Source of the DNA: Anderseniella sp963787895
GTDB lineage: Bacteria > Pseudomonadota > Alphaproteobacteria > Rhizobiales > Aestuariivirgaceae
Length of the DNA: 64,000 nucleotides
Assembly: GCA_963787895.1 (NCBI GenBank)
Contig: CAWBEX010000002.1
Span: 124,001 to 188,000 of the forward strand
Reading direction: 5' to 3'
The position numbers and the translations under genes are program-made. Positions 52,874-61,819 of this stretch are shown in pieces. Positions within the stretch are counted from its first letter, which is position 1. Every line of letters starts with the position of its first letter. The notes under the pieces are model-generated. The model was given only the letters and a program-made list of their open reading frames with translations. It was not told the DNA's origin and did not search any database.

Positions 52874-53407
52874 TTATTCGTCGTCACTTGACTGCTCCAA
52901 TGCATCAATGGCCTCGACGGCCAGCCTGCCCGCTTCCAGTCTCAGTTGAATGAAATCACCGTAAACCTCGATCTTGCGATCAGGCTCCAGTGCCTCATAA
53001 CGGTCACCACGCATATCTTCGGCCAGCTGTGTGATGACATCAACCTGCTGATAGTACTGTATTACCGGTTCGATGACATCTCCTGGCAATATCTGGATCT
53101 CATTCACTATGGTGTTGAATGCAGGATTTGGTGTTTCCTTCGGCACGAAAGGTGTGAAGGGAGGTTTCTGATCCGCCCCTTCCCTGATGCGCCGGGTCAT
53201 GGATTCGACATGCTCATCCGCATTCGTCATGGCCCAACGCTGCAAATGGCAGCTTATCTCTGCGCGGAGGGCAATCTTGCAATCACGGACCCTCTCTGAA
53301 CGCCTGTGATTTTCCATATGGCGGTCATTGCGATGAGTGACGAACCAGCCAAACGCTGTTACCAGCGCGCCTATCACCGCAGGGCCGAGCCAACCGGAAA
53401 CTTCCAT
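52874..53407 (-). CDS. Unknown single-TM protein inserted in the dpp operon
   Basis: 177 residues. One N-terminal TM helix (WLGPAVIGALVTAFGWFVTH) is followed by a cytoplasmic helical domain with basic RNDRHMENHRRSERVRDCK, a His/Cys-containing SCHLQRWAM stretch and an acidic end (EQSSDDE). No recognised domain. It starts 3 bp after the dppC stop, on the same strand, so it is co-transcribed with dppBC. The position between dppC and dppD, normally adjacent, suggests an insertion. Confidence 0.65.
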   Translation of the reverse strand: MEVSGWLGPAVIGALVTAFGWFVTHRNDRHMENHRRSERVRDCKIALRAEISCHLQRWAMTNADEHVESMTRRIREGADQKPPFTPFVPKETPNPAFNTIVNEIQILPGDVIEPVIQYYQQVDVITQLAEDMRGDRYEALEPDRKIEVYGDFIQLRLEAGRLAVEAIDALEQSSDDE

Positions 53408-53410
53408 GGC

Positions 53411-54322
53411 TCAGCTCCGCTTCAGTTTGGGATCAAGCGCATCTCGCAGGCCATCGCCCATCAGGTTGATGGCAAGCACCGTGATCAGAATGGCAACACC
53501 CGGCAGCGTCACCACCCACCAGGCCCGCAAGATGAACTCGCGCGCTTCAGCCAGCATTGTGCCCCACTCCGGCGTTGGGGGTTGAGCACCCATGCCAAGG
53601 AATCCAAGTGCAGCCGCATCCAGTATCGCCGATGAAAACGACAGTGCAGCCTGCACGATCAGCGGAGCCATGCAGTTAGGCAGGATCGTGCGGAACATGA
53701 GCCTGCCGGGACCAACCCCCGCCACCCGCGCAGCAGTGACATAGTCCTTGTTTTTCTCACCCAGCACCGCCGCCCTGGTCAACCGCACATAATGCGGCTG
53801 CTGCACGATGGCGATGGCAATCATGGCGTTGGTCAGGCTCGGTCCCAACACAGCCACCAGCACCAGCGCCAGCAGCAGGCTGGGGAAGGCCAGGATTATG
53901 TCCATCAAGCGCATGACCAGCGTGTCGGTGGTCCCACCCGCGAAGCCCGCAAGAAGACCAACTGTCACCCCGATGATCATTGCACCGGCAACGACTATGC
54001 ACCCCACAAAAAGCGAATACCGGGAGCCGAACATCAGGCGCGACAGCATGTCCCGCCCAACCGCGTCAGTGCCAAGCAGGAACTTCCAGCTGCCACCTTC
54101 CTGCCAGACCGGCGGCACCAGCAACGCATCACGGTACTGGACGTTCGGTGCATGAGGCGCAATCAGGTTGGCAAATACCGCAATCAGGCACACGGCGACA
54201 AAGAACCACAAGCCAATTACCGCGCCGCGGTTTTCGCTGAAATAGTGCCAGAACTCGGAAAACGCCCCGCGCCAGCCAGTGGTGCGGGTATCAGCGGCAT
54301 CAAGCGTGGTGTTATCACTCAT
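53411..54322 (-). CDS. dppC: Dipeptide ABC transporter permease DppC
   Basis: 303 residues from ATG 54322. N-terminal soluble stretch, then about six TM helices. BPD_transp motif: TAARVAGVGPGRLMFRTILPNCMAPLI (EAA loop), plus LLGTDAVGRDMLSRLMFGSR, typical of DppC/OppC. 4 bp from dppB. Confidence 0.94.
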   Translation of the reverse strand: MSDNTTLDAADTRTTGWRGAFSEFWHYFSENRGAVIGLWFFVAVCLIAVFANLIAPHAPNVQYRDALLVPPVWQEGGSWKFLLGTDAVGRDMLSRLMFGSRYSLFVGCIVVAGAMIIGVTVGLLAGFAGGTTDTLVMRLMDIILAFPSLLLALVLVAVLGPSLTNAMIAIAIVQQPHYVRLTRAAVLGEKNKDYVTAARVAGVGPGRLMFRTILPNCMAPLIVQAALSFSSAILDAAALGFLGMGAQPPTPEWGTMLAEAREFILRAWWVVTLPGVAILITVLAINLMGDGLRDALDPKLKRS

Positions 54323-54326
54323 GGCT

Positions 54327-55337
54327 TCACCTCGTGTGCCGGATGCGCGGATTGACCAGGCCATACAGCAGGTCAACCACCAGGTTCACGATCATCACGA
54401 TTGCTGCGATAAGCAACAACCCGCCCTGCACCGAAGGGTAATCACGGCGGAAAATTGAATCGACCATCCACTTGCCAATACCCGGCCACGAAAAGATGGT
54501 CTCGGTCAGTATGGCGCCCGCCAGCAATGTTCCCACCTGCAGCCCGATCGTGGTGATGACCGGTATCATGGCGTTGCGCAGTGCATGCACCCCGACGACA
54601 CGCATCTCGCCAAGCCCCTTGGCCCGGGCTGTGCGGACATAATCCTCACCCATGACCTCGAGCATTGCCGAACGCGTCTGCCGTGCAATGACCGCCAATG
54701 GAATGGTCCCCAACACGATGGTAGGCAACACCAGATGTGACAGCGCCGACGTGAAGGCGCCTTTCTGGCCCGACAGCAGGCTGTCTATCAGCATGAATCC
54801 TGTGACCTGCGGAAAAAAATACAACAGGGATATGCGCCCCGACACCGGCGTCCACCCTAGCACCCCGGAGAACAGGATGATCAGCAACAGACCCCACCAG
54901 AAGATTGGCATTGAATAGCCGACAAGAGCGGTTCCCATGATAGACTGATCGAGCCAGCTGCCACGCTTGATCGCAGCAAACATGCCTGCCGGCATTCCCA
55001 GGATCATGGCGAACAGGATCGCACAGATCGATAATTCCAAAGTGGCAGGGAACAGCGCGAAAAACTCGCCCCATACCGGCTTCTTGGTCACCAGCGAATA
55101 GCCAAGGTCACCACCCAGCGCGGACAGAAGGTAGTCCAGATATTGTGCGTAAAGCGGACGGTCAAACCCGAACTGGGTCATCAGTTCAGCATGACGTTCA
55201 GGCGTGATGCCGCGCTCACCCGCCATCAGCAGAACCGGGTCTCCCGGCAGCAGGCGGATGAAAGTGAAGGCCGCGATAGTGACCCCGATGAAGGTCGGGA
55301 TCAGCAGGCCAAGTCGTTTTAGGAGAAATGCGAGCAT
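54327..55337 (-). CDS. dppB: Dipeptide ABC transporter permease DppB
   Basis: 336 residues from ATG 55337, the usual DppB length. MLAFLLKRLGLLIPTFIG start, FTFIRLLPGDPVLLM, GERGITPERHAELMTQFG, and EAA loop YVRTARAKGLGEMRVVGVHALR. Forms the membrane channel with DppC. A strong hairpin (55350-55390) lies between it and dppA. Confidence 0.95.
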   Translation of the reverse strand: MLAFLLKRLGLLIPTFIGVTIAAFTFIRLLPGDPVLLMAGERGITPERHAELMTQFGFDRPLYAQYLDYLLSALGGDLGYSLVTKKPVWGEFFALFPATLELSICAILFAMILGMPAGMFAAIKRGSWLDQSIMGTALVGYSMPIFWWGLLLIILFSGVLGWTPVSGRISLLYFFPQVTGFMLIDSLLSGQKGAFTSALSHLVLPTIVLGTIPLAVIARQTRSAMLEVMGEDYVRTARAKGLGEMRVVGVHALRNAMIPVITTIGLQVGTLLAGAILTETIFSWPGIGKWMVDSIFRRDYPSVQGGLLLIAAIVMIVNLVVDLLYGLVNPRIRHTR

Positions 55338-55349
55338 GACAAGCCTTGA

Positions 55350-55390
55350 CCGCCGCACCGTGGCTTACAATGGAAGCCACGGCACGGCGG
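55350..55390. repeat. Large intercistronic hairpin between dppA and dppB
   Basis: CCGCCG-ca-CCGTGGCTT-acaatgg-AAGCCACGG-ca-CGGCGG: a 6-bp outer and a 9-bp inner perfect stem around a 7-nt loop, with one symmetric CA internal loop. No T-run follows. Position right after the binding-protein gene fits a 3'-end stabiliser or attenuator that keeps DppA in excess over the permeases. Confidence 0.75.
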
Positions 55391-55404
55391 AGTTGATTGT
55401 TGGC

Positions 55405-57012
55405 TTACTCAGCTATGTCAACACCGTCAAACCAGTGACCACCCAGCGGGTCCATCACATAACCTGACACCTTCTTTGACATAGGCATGAACACCACCGA
55501 ATGCGCGATGGTCGCCCACGGAGCTTCCTTCTTGAACACGACCTGCGCTTCTTCATAAAGCTTGGTGCGCTCTGCCTTGTCGGACACGGTCTTGGCCTTT
55601 TGAATCAGCCCGTCAAAATCCTTGTTGCACCACTGCGCGCGGTTGGAACCACCAACACCGTCACAGCCGAGCAGCACGGCAAGGAAGTTGTCCGGGTCAC
55701 CATTGTCACCTGTCCAACCCAGAAGCACAGCACCGTCGCGGTCCTTTTCCTTGGACAGCTTGAGGTACTCACCCCATTCATAGGAAACGATTTCCACGCC
55801 CACGCCAACCTTGGCGAAGTCAGCCTGAATAAGCTCGGCCATGCGCCGGGCATTCGGGTTGTACGGGCGTTGAACAGGCATCGCCCAAATCTTCATCTTC
55901 AGGTCCTTGACGCCAGCGGCCTCAAGCATTTTCTTGGCTTCATCCGGATTGTAGGCATCATCCTCGATAGCGTTGTTGTAGGACCACATGGTCGGTGGGA
56001 TAGGGTTCTTGGCAATTTTGCCCGCGCCCTGGAACACCGCATCCAGAATGGACTGCTTGTTGATTGCCATGTTGAGGGCTTTGCGTACCTCGGCCTTGTC
56101 GAACGGCGCCACCATGGAGTTGTAGGCAAGATAGCCGACATTTAGACCTTCCTGCTCCATCATCTGCAGATTTGGATCAGCCTTCAGGTCGGCAAGGTCA
56201 GCCGGGTTTGGATATGGTGCCACATGACATTCCCCGGCCTTCAGCTTCTGCTGGCGCACCGATGCATCTGTGGTGATTGCAAACACCAGGTCATCAATGG
56301 CCTGCTTGCCGCCCCAATAGCCTTCATGGGCCTTGTAGCGGATGACAGCATCCTTCTGGTAGGCAACAAACTTGAATGGGCCAGTACCGATCGGCATCTG
56401 GTTCAGCAGTTCCTTCTTGCCATCTGCTTCAAGTTTGGCGGCATATTCTGCCGACAGGATTGACGCAAAATCCATGGCGAGGTTGGCAACCATGGGAGCT
56501 TCCGGCCGGTTCAAAACGAACTTCACGGTATAGTCATCAACCTTTTCAATCGACTTGAGCAGGTCCGGCATCGACATGCCGTTGAAATATTCCCAGGCGA
56601 TGCCTGCTGTGTACTGGTTCCAGGGATTGTCCTTCTTCAGCTGGCGATCAAAGCTGAACAGCACATCGTCGGCGTTGAAGTCGCGCGTTGGAGTGAAGAA
56701 TTCAGTGGTTTGAAACTTTACGCCCTGACGCAGCTTGAATGTATATGTCAGGCCGTCTTCAGAAACTTCCCAGCTTTCTGCTAGGCCGGGGATGACTTCA
56801 GACGTGCCGCGCTTAAACTCCACCAGCCGGTTGTACAGCGGCTTGGAAGAGGCGTCGAACGTCGTGCCTGCGGTATAAGGTGCAGGATCGAAGCCTTCAG
56901 GCGACCCTTCGGAACAATAGACCAGTGTCTTCGCCTGTACCGCAGCAGTGGCGGCGGTCAAGGCAGTAGCGCCCAGAAGGGCTGCCATCAGAATTCCGGT
57001 TCGTTTCAACAT
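55405..57012 (-). CDS. dppA: Periplasmic dipeptide-binding protein DppA
   Basis: 535 residues. Signal peptide about 1-27 (GILMAALLGATALTAATAA). Strong likeness to E. coli DppA as I recall it: KTLVYCSEGSPEGFDPAPYT, PLYNRLVEFKRGTSEVIPGL, LNRPEAPMVANLAMDFASIL, and LGWTGDNGDPDNFLAVLLG. Binds dipeptides (in some bacteria also haem) and delivers them to DppBCDF. First gene of the operon. Confidence 0.96.
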   Translation of the reverse strand: MLKRTGILMAALLGATALTAATAAVQAKTLVYCSEGSPEGFDPAPYTAGTTFDASSKPLYNRLVEFKRGTSEVIPGLAESWEVSEDGLTYTFKLRQGVKFQTTEFFTPTRDFNADDVLFSFDRQLKKDNPWNQYTAGIAWEYFNGMSMPDLLKSIEKVDDYTVKFVLNRPEAPMVANLAMDFASILSAEYAAKLEADGKKELLNQMPIGTGPFKFVAYQKDAVIRYKAHEGYWGGKQAIDDLVFAITTDASVRQQKLKAGECHVAPYPNPADLADLKADPNLQMMEQEGLNVGYLAYNSMVAPFDKAEVRKALNMAINKQSILDAVFQGAGKIAKNPIPPTMWSYNNAIEDDAYNPDEAKKMLEAAGVKDLKMKIWAMPVQRPYNPNARRMAELIQADFAKVGVGVEIVSYEWGEYLKLSKEKDRDGAVLLGWTGDNGDPDNFLAVLLGCDGVGGSNRAQWCNKDFDGLIQKAKTVSDKAERTKLYEEAQVVFKKEAPWATIAHSVVFMPMSKKVSGYVMDPLGGHWFDGVDIAE

Positions 57013-57328
57013 GCGTAGTCTCCCTTTGTCTACGAACTAACAAATTCATCCGGGTTCATCGGATTTCCCATCAAAGCACCATTCAGGGTGGCTGCAAACA
57101 GGCAAATTGAAAGCGCCCCCGCAATTGATGTTGTGCAGCAGTGGTTTTTCGAAGTGAGGCATGACCGGAATTGCCGCTTCTGACCCGAAGTTTGCTGGCC
57201 TGGCACAGAAACCAAAGCGGCAAAAAACTCTGGCGCGGTGACACACCCAACTGCCAGCCATGCTTTTCCCTGGCATTGCAACCTGCTCGCGGTGACAATA
57301 GCCTCGCCTTGAATGAGTGGAGGGCTAC
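57013..57328. promoter_or_regulatory. Divergent promoter region of dppA and the ureohydrolase gene
   Basis: 316 bp between divergent starts, so it should hold both promoters. I see no convincing -35/-10 pair, inverted repeat or sigma-54 site. Short frames inside it look non-coding. GGAGGG (57319-57324) is the ribosome site of the gene at 57329. Confidence 0.5.
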
Positions 57329-58312
57329 ATGGCAGACCAGCACGACCGCAGCATGATGGAAAACCTATACTGGTGGGGCATTGCAACAATGTTCCGCTGT
57401 CCGCATCAGGGCCCTGAAGGCATGGACATCGCACTTGCCGGCGTGCCCCATTCAACCGGTAACGGAACAACCGAGCGCGACCAACACCTGGGACCGCGCG
57501 CAGTGCGCAACGTGTCTGCCTTGCAGCGGCGAGTGCACGGCGGGTTTCGCCTCGACCCCTGGAAAAGCGCAAAGATTGCAGACATTGGCGACGTGCCGTT
57601 TCCACGTGCAAACGACAACGAGGATTGCATCGAGCAGATCACGAAATTCTACCGCCAGGTCGATGCATCTGGCGCTAGACCGCTTTCTGTGGGCGGCGAT
57701 CATTCAATTACGGGTGGCATCGTGCAGGCGCTGGGTGGCGGCAAGCTGGCAGGCGGTGAACCGGTCAGCTTCCTGCATCTCGATGCCCATACTGACGTGT
57801 TCACCAAGGTCGATCATTTTCTGGGTGCAGAAAAATCTGCCGCGCACTGGGGCGCATATCTCGCCGATCAGGGCAAGGTCGACCCCAGCCGATCCATGCA
57901 GATCGGATTGCGCGGACATCCACGCACACTGGACTGGCTCGAGCCGTCCTACGAGTACGGTTACAACGTCGTCACCATGAAGGAATTCCGCAAGCGCGGC
58001 CTGCAGGACGTGGTAGCCCAAGCAAAGGAAGTCCTGGCAGGCAGGCCCGTCTACATCACCTTTGATCTCGACTGTCTGGACCCGACGGTGGCGCCTGCGG
58101 TTTCAAATATCGAGCCCGGAGAAAAGGGCTTCGACATCGACGAGGCGGTCGGTCTGCTTCATGCAGCGCGCGGGCTCAACATCATTGGCGGCGACGTGGT
58201 TTGCATGATGCCCACGAAAGATAGCCCAAACAACATAACCGCGATGACCGCAACATCGATCATGTTCGAAATGCTGTCGATGATGGCGGAGAACGTCACT
58301 GCAAAGCGCTAA
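57329..58312 (+). CDS. Ureohydrolase (agmatinase / guanidino-acid hydrolase family)
   Basis: 327 residues from ATG 57329. Binuclear manganese ligands are all present: GGDHS, DAHTD (HLDAHTDVF) and DLDCLDP. Hydrolyses a guanidino compound to urea and an amine. The N-terminal loop STGNGTTERDQHLGPRAVR differs from typical SpeB (which has GRxGxRxGP) and the chain is longer than SpeB, so guanidinobutyrate or another guanidino acid is as likely as agmatine. It is divergent from dppA and convergent with the CMD-family gene. Confidence 0.88.
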   Translation: MADQHDRSMMENLYWWGIATMFRCPHQGPEGMDIALAGVPHSTGNGTTERDQHLGPRAVRNVSALQRRVHGGFRLDPWKSAKIADIGDVPFPRANDNEDCIEQITKFYRQVDASGARPLSVGGDHSITGGIVQALGGGKLAGGEPVSFLHLDAHTDVFTKVDHFLGAEKSAAHWGAYLADQGKVDPSRSMQIGLRGHPRTLDWLEPSYEYGYNVVTMKEFRKRGLQDVVAQAKEVLAGRPVYITFDLDCLDPTVAPAVSNIEPGEKGFDIDEAVGLLHAARGLNIIGGDVVCMMPTKDSPNNITAMTATSIMFEMLSMMAENVTAKR

Positions 58313-58336
58313 CCCAACAGGCACCTCTGGCAGTTG

Positions 58337-58705
58337 TTACATTTCCGCCTTCTCAACCTCTTCCATCAGGATCGGCACACCCATTGCCATGGAATGGATC
58401 CCCATTATTGAGGTCAGTTCCATTACTTCCAGGATTTCCTCCTTGGTGGCGCCGGCCTTCAACGCGTTCTTGATGTGCCGGCGAACCCCTGATGGCCACA
58501 GGTGTGTGGTGGCAACGTTGATGGCGATGAAAATCAGTTCCTTGTATTTCTGCTCCAGCGGCCCGTTGGTCTGTGGCACCGCGCGAAACGCCAGAAACGC
58601 CTCAAGGTAATCCGGATCCATCTCTGCCAGCGTGTTCCACATGGGGTTCCAGTCTCCCGTGGCGCGCTGGGCTTCAGTTGCAGGATACTTTTTCTTGTCG
58701 TTCAT
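58337..58705 (-). CDS. Carboxymuconolactone decarboxylase-family protein
   Basis: 122 residues from ATG 58705, with GGGGAGGG upstream. CMD/AhpD fold: PLEQKYKELIFIAINVATTH, then RRHIKNALKAGATKEEILEVMEL. The AhpD CxxC is absent (THLWPSGVRRH), so it is not a peroxidase of that type. A decarboxylase or lyase role fits the catabolic operon. 4 bp from the TPP enzyme stop. Confidence 0.85.
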   Translation of the reverse strand: MNDKKKYPATEAQRATGDWNPMWNTLAEMDPDYLEAFLAFRAVPQTNGPLEQKYKELIFIAINVATTHLWPSGVRRHIKNALKAGATKEEILEVMELTSIMGIHSMAMGVPILMEEVEKAEM

Positions 58706-58709
58706 GCAG

Positions 58710-60398
58710 CTACCCTCCCCTGTGTTTGAAGCTGTCACGCCGGAAACTGTATAGCGCCGCCGGGTCCACTGACGTATCAATGACCGCGGGCTTGCCGCAT
58801 ATCAGTGCTGCCTCGATTGCCTGGGCAAGTTGATCCAGCGTCTCGGCCTTGTAGCCCTTCGCGCCGTACAGCTCTGCAAGCTTGTCGAAAGGTGGGCTGG
58901 AAACATCTGCTCCGATGTAGCGGCCATTGAAAAAGTCGCGCTGATAGGCTTTCTCGGCACCCCAGCACCGGTTGTTCATGACGACTGTAACGGTGTTGAT
59001 GCCATGATCGACCGCAGTGGAAAGTTCCGAAACGGTCATGCCGAATCCGCCGTCCCCCATCAGACTGACGACCGGGCGTTGCGGTGCAGCCAGCTTGACG
59101 CCCAGGCCACAGGCAAACGAAAACCCGACCAGACCAAAATCCAGCGGAGTAAACAGGCTCTTGGGTGTCCAGTAGTTCATTGCATCGGTCGCCTGAAGGC
59201 ACAGGGTGCCTGCGTCCATCGTCAATGCGGCATCCCTTGGCAGTACATCGCGAAGCGTCTTGAACAAGCCCGATGGATGGATCGGCATGGCCTCCACCTT
59301 GGCGTCTGCGTCGCGCTGTTCCAGAAAGGCCTTGCGTTCGGCCTTGAAAGCACGCGTCCACGCATCTGCTTCGCCACGCATGCCCAGTGCCTCTACTGCC
59401 TCACGCAATTGAACAGCGGCAGTCGGCGCATCTGCCATAATGCCGAGCGCAGCCGGGAAGTACCGGCCAAGAGCAGTTGGTTCCAGCTCAACGTGGATGA
59501 TTTTTGCCTGCTCATTGATGTTGTCATAGCTGTAGAAGGTCGAGTTGAATCCAACCCTTGTACCAAGCGCCAGAATGATGTCTGCCTGTTTGACCAGGCG
59601 GGATGCTACCGCATTGCCGCGTGGCCCCATCTGACCGGCGTTCAGCGGATGAGCGAACGGGATCGCATCACCATGACCAGGCGACGTGACGACCGGACAG
59701 TTCAAGGCTTCAGCCAGCGCCAGCGTTGCTTCGTGACCACCAGTGTTCTTGATGCCGCCGCCAGCGATGATAACCGGTTGCACAGCACCGGCCAGCATCT
59801 GCGCTGCCTCTGCAATTGCGCCAGGTGCGCCAGCAGGTGCCGCGTAAGGGCGATACTGGTCGCGTGTCTGGAATTCACCAAATTCCGCCTGCCCCGACAG
59901 CACGTCGCGCGGAAGGTTGAGCTGCACCGGCCCCCGCCGTGGAGCCATCGCTTCCCTGAATGCCTCGCGAAACATCTCCGGGACACGATCTGCACCCGTC
60001 GCTGTCCAGGTCTTCTTGGTGACAGGCTTGAACAGCGCTTGTTGATCAACCTCCTGAAAGGCATCACGATAAAGATGACCTGAGGCCAGCGCCCCGGCAA
60101 TCGAAACCACTGGCGAGTAGGCCGCTTTGGCCTGCGCAAGCCCCGTGACAAGGTTTGTTGCACCGGGGCCGTTCTGACCCGCAAGTATCACACCGGCTTC
60201 ACCGCTCATGCGGGCAAACCCGTCTGCCATGTGAGTGCCGGTTCTCTCATCATGTACACCAACAAAGGTGATTTCACTGGCATCATAAAGTGCGTCGAAC
60301 ATTTCCATGGTCGCGGAGCCGATCAGGCCAAAAACGTGAGACGTTCCTTCTGCCTTCAAGGCTTCGACTGCGGCTTGTCCACCTGTCATTGTCTTCAT
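58710..60398 (-). CDS. Thiamine-pyrophosphate-dependent enzyme, acetolactate synthase/Xsc-like
   Basis: 562 residues with the three TPP-enzyme domains. Pyr domain: FGLIGSATMEMFDAL and catalytic Glu region VGVHDERTGTHMADGFAR. Central domain about 190-330. PP domain metal motif GDGGFGMTVSELSTAVDHGINTVTVVMNN. The FQEVDQQALFKPVTK block and GIIGSA-like start resemble sulfoacetaldehyde acetyltransferase and related lyases. The substrate is a 2-oxo acid or aldehyde not identifiable here. Its start overlaps the alpha/beta hydrolase stop by 4 bp. Confidence 0.85.
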   Translation of the reverse strand: MKTMTGGQAAVEALKAEGTSHVFGLIGSATMEMFDALYDASEITFVGVHDERTGTHMADGFARMSGEAGVILAGQNGPGATNLVTGLAQAKAAYSPVVSIAGALASGHLYRDAFQEVDQQALFKPVTKKTWTATGADRVPEMFREAFREAMAPRRGPVQLNLPRDVLSGQAEFGEFQTRDQYRPYAAPAGAPGAIAEAAQMLAGAVQPVIIAGGGIKNTGGHEATLALAEALNCPVVTSPGHGDAIPFAHPLNAGQMGPRGNAVASRLVKQADIILALGTRVGFNSTFYSYDNINEQAKIIHVELEPTALGRYFPAALGIMADAPTAAVQLREAVEALGMRGEADAWTRAFKAERKAFLEQRDADAKVEAMPIHPSGLFKTLRDVLPRDAALTMDAGTLCLQATDAMNYWTPKSLFTPLDFGLVGFSFACGLGVKLAAPQRPVVSLMGDGGFGMTVSELSTAVDHGINTVTVVMNNRCWGAEKAYQRDFFNGRYIGADVSSPPFDKLAELYGAKGYKAETLDQLAQAIEAALICGKPAVIDTSVDPAALYSFRRDSFKHRGG

Positions 60399-61216
60399 GT
60401 GATGTTCCTGCTTGATGTACAGCCGAGCACGCGGCCAAGAAATTCAATGACTGGTGTCGTGAAAGTGTCCGGTTTTTCGATCAGACCCAGATGCTGCAAG
60501 TGAGGCACGATGATCACTTCACTGCCAGCAATTTCCTCACCAATGGCGGTGCTCATGGCCGGAGTTGAACCGGTATCATTTTCACACGTCATGATCAGTG
60601 CGGGATGCGTGATGGGTGGCTGCGGCCGGATCAACTCCTTGACCCCTTCGGCAAGTACCTGGCGGTGGGCAGCGTAGTTGCCATGATCATTGGCCAGGAC
60701 GACATCCCGGACGCTCGTCACAATGTCCGCATGATCGCGGCGGAAACCTTCAGTAAACCAGCGCTCAAGAGTGGTGTCGATGTTGGCCGCCGGTCCACCT
60801 GCCCCGGTATCTCGCGCCCGTTCTTCAACAAGTTTCTGTTGCTCTTCGCCGCGCTCATGGGGAGAATTGAGAATTGCCAGCGCAGATACACGGTCCGGAT
60901 GGTCCATGGCACAGCGGCGATTGATCATGCCGCCGAGTGAAAAGCCGACCAAGGCAGCGCGTTCAATGCCAAGCTCATCAAGCATACAAATCAGTTGTTC
61001 GCTCAGTAGCGTCAGACTGACCGGCTTGTCGGGCAACCTGGTTTCTCCATGCCCGCACAGGTCATATGCAATCACCCGGAAGTGACGGGCAAATGAAGCC
61101 ACCATCTCCTGCCAGGTGCTGCGGCGGGTCAGGCCCAGCCCATGAATCAGCACAACAGCAGGCGCATCATCACATCCATTCACCTCATAGGCAGTTCCGT
61201 ATCGGGTTTGCAGCAT
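60395..61216 (-). CDS. Alpha/beta hydrolase
   Basis: 273 residues, no signal peptide. Oxyanion strand VVLIHGLGLTRRSTW, nucleophile elbow GFSLGGM (Ser), acid region in the late strand (ALIMTCENDTGS), and catalytic His in VPHLQHLGLIEKPD. Similar to ring-cleavage or enol-lactone hydrolases of degradation pathways. It abuts DUF1185 with no spacer and overlaps the TPP enzyme start, so it is embedded in the operon. Confidence 0.88.
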   Translation of the reverse strand: MLQTRYGTAYEVNGCDDAPAVVLIHGLGLTRRSTWQEMVASFARHFRVIAYDLCGHGETRLPDKPVSLTLLSEQLICMLDELGIERAALVGFSLGGMINRRCAMDHPDRVSALAILNSPHERGEEQQKLVEERARDTGAGGPAANIDTTLERWFTEGFRRDHADIVTSVRDVVLANDHGNYAAHRQVLAEGVKELIRPQPPITHPALIMTCENDTGSTPAMSTAIGEEIAGSEVIIVPHLQHLGLIEKPDTFTTPVIEFLGRVLGCTSSRNIT

Positions 61217-61819
61217 TCACACGCCCGCCGGGTTATCAACTTCACGTCCCATTTCCTTCAGATCAGTGTAGCGATCACCAATCCGATGGTTGGGATGTCC
61301 CCCGACAGAAGCGCCAAGGGCAACGATGATTTCGTCATCGGCAGGGGCATCAGGAACACAGGTGTGAATTGTCTGGTAGTGCGAGCGGCGCCCACCGTCG
61401 TCCTTGTCCATCAACGGGATCATCAGCGAACAGCCCGCCGCGCCCCGGGTGTTCGTGAACACCAGATAAGACTTGGCGTTGATGGCTTCCCGAAACTGGT
61501 TTCCAAACCACAATGAATGTGTCAGCGCCTGGGCATGCTCAAGTTCGCCGCCCATACCGACGACCGAAGCCTTGCCGCAACCTTCCAGTTTGTCACCGGT
61601 GATGTCCAGCAACATGCCAGTGAGCAGCTTGCCAATTTCTGGACAATGCTCGCGCACCTCCGGCCCCATGTTCTCGACATGCCCGCGCCCGAACCAGGGA
61701 TTTCGGATTATCGCCATCGCAGACACCAGCCGCGTAGGATTTACGACATCTTTCCAGCCTTCCTTGTGGGTGGTCTGGATGAGTGTCAGGGTTCGACGGA
61801 TTTCAACCGGCATTGGCAA
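61217..61819 (-). CDS. DUF1185 (amino-acid synthesis family) protein
   Basis: 200 residues. Family features: VEIRRTLTLIQTTHKEGWK, ISNPW-like IIRNPWFGRG, CGKASVVGMGGELEHAQALTH, TRGAAGCSLMIPLMDK, and DEIIVALGASVGGHPNHRIGDR. Function is not established. Homologues often sit with amidohydrolases or oxidoreductases in degradation operons. It overlaps the luciferase-like gene by 17 bp. Confidence 0.85.
   Translation of the reverse strand: MPMPVEIRRTLTLIQTTHKEGWKDVVNPTRLVSAMAIIRNPWFGRGHVENMGPEVREHCPEIGKLLTGMLLDITGDKLEGCGKASVVGMGGELEHAQALTHSLWFGNQFREAINAKSYLVFTNTRGAAGCSLMIPLMDKDDGGRRSHYQTIHTCVPDAPADDEIIVALGASVGGHPNHRIGDRYTDLKEMGREVDNPAGV

Noticed and set aside
57030..57611. Minus-strand frame in the dppA-ureohydrolase promoter region
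   Set aside because: Cys/Arg-rich translation running into the ureohydrolase coding region; no start signal or family.
58830..60083. 417-codon plus-strand frame over the TPP enzyme
   Set aside because: Composition (Cys/Arg/His-rich, no domain) is typical of a shadow; the minus-strand TPP enzyme carries all family motifs.
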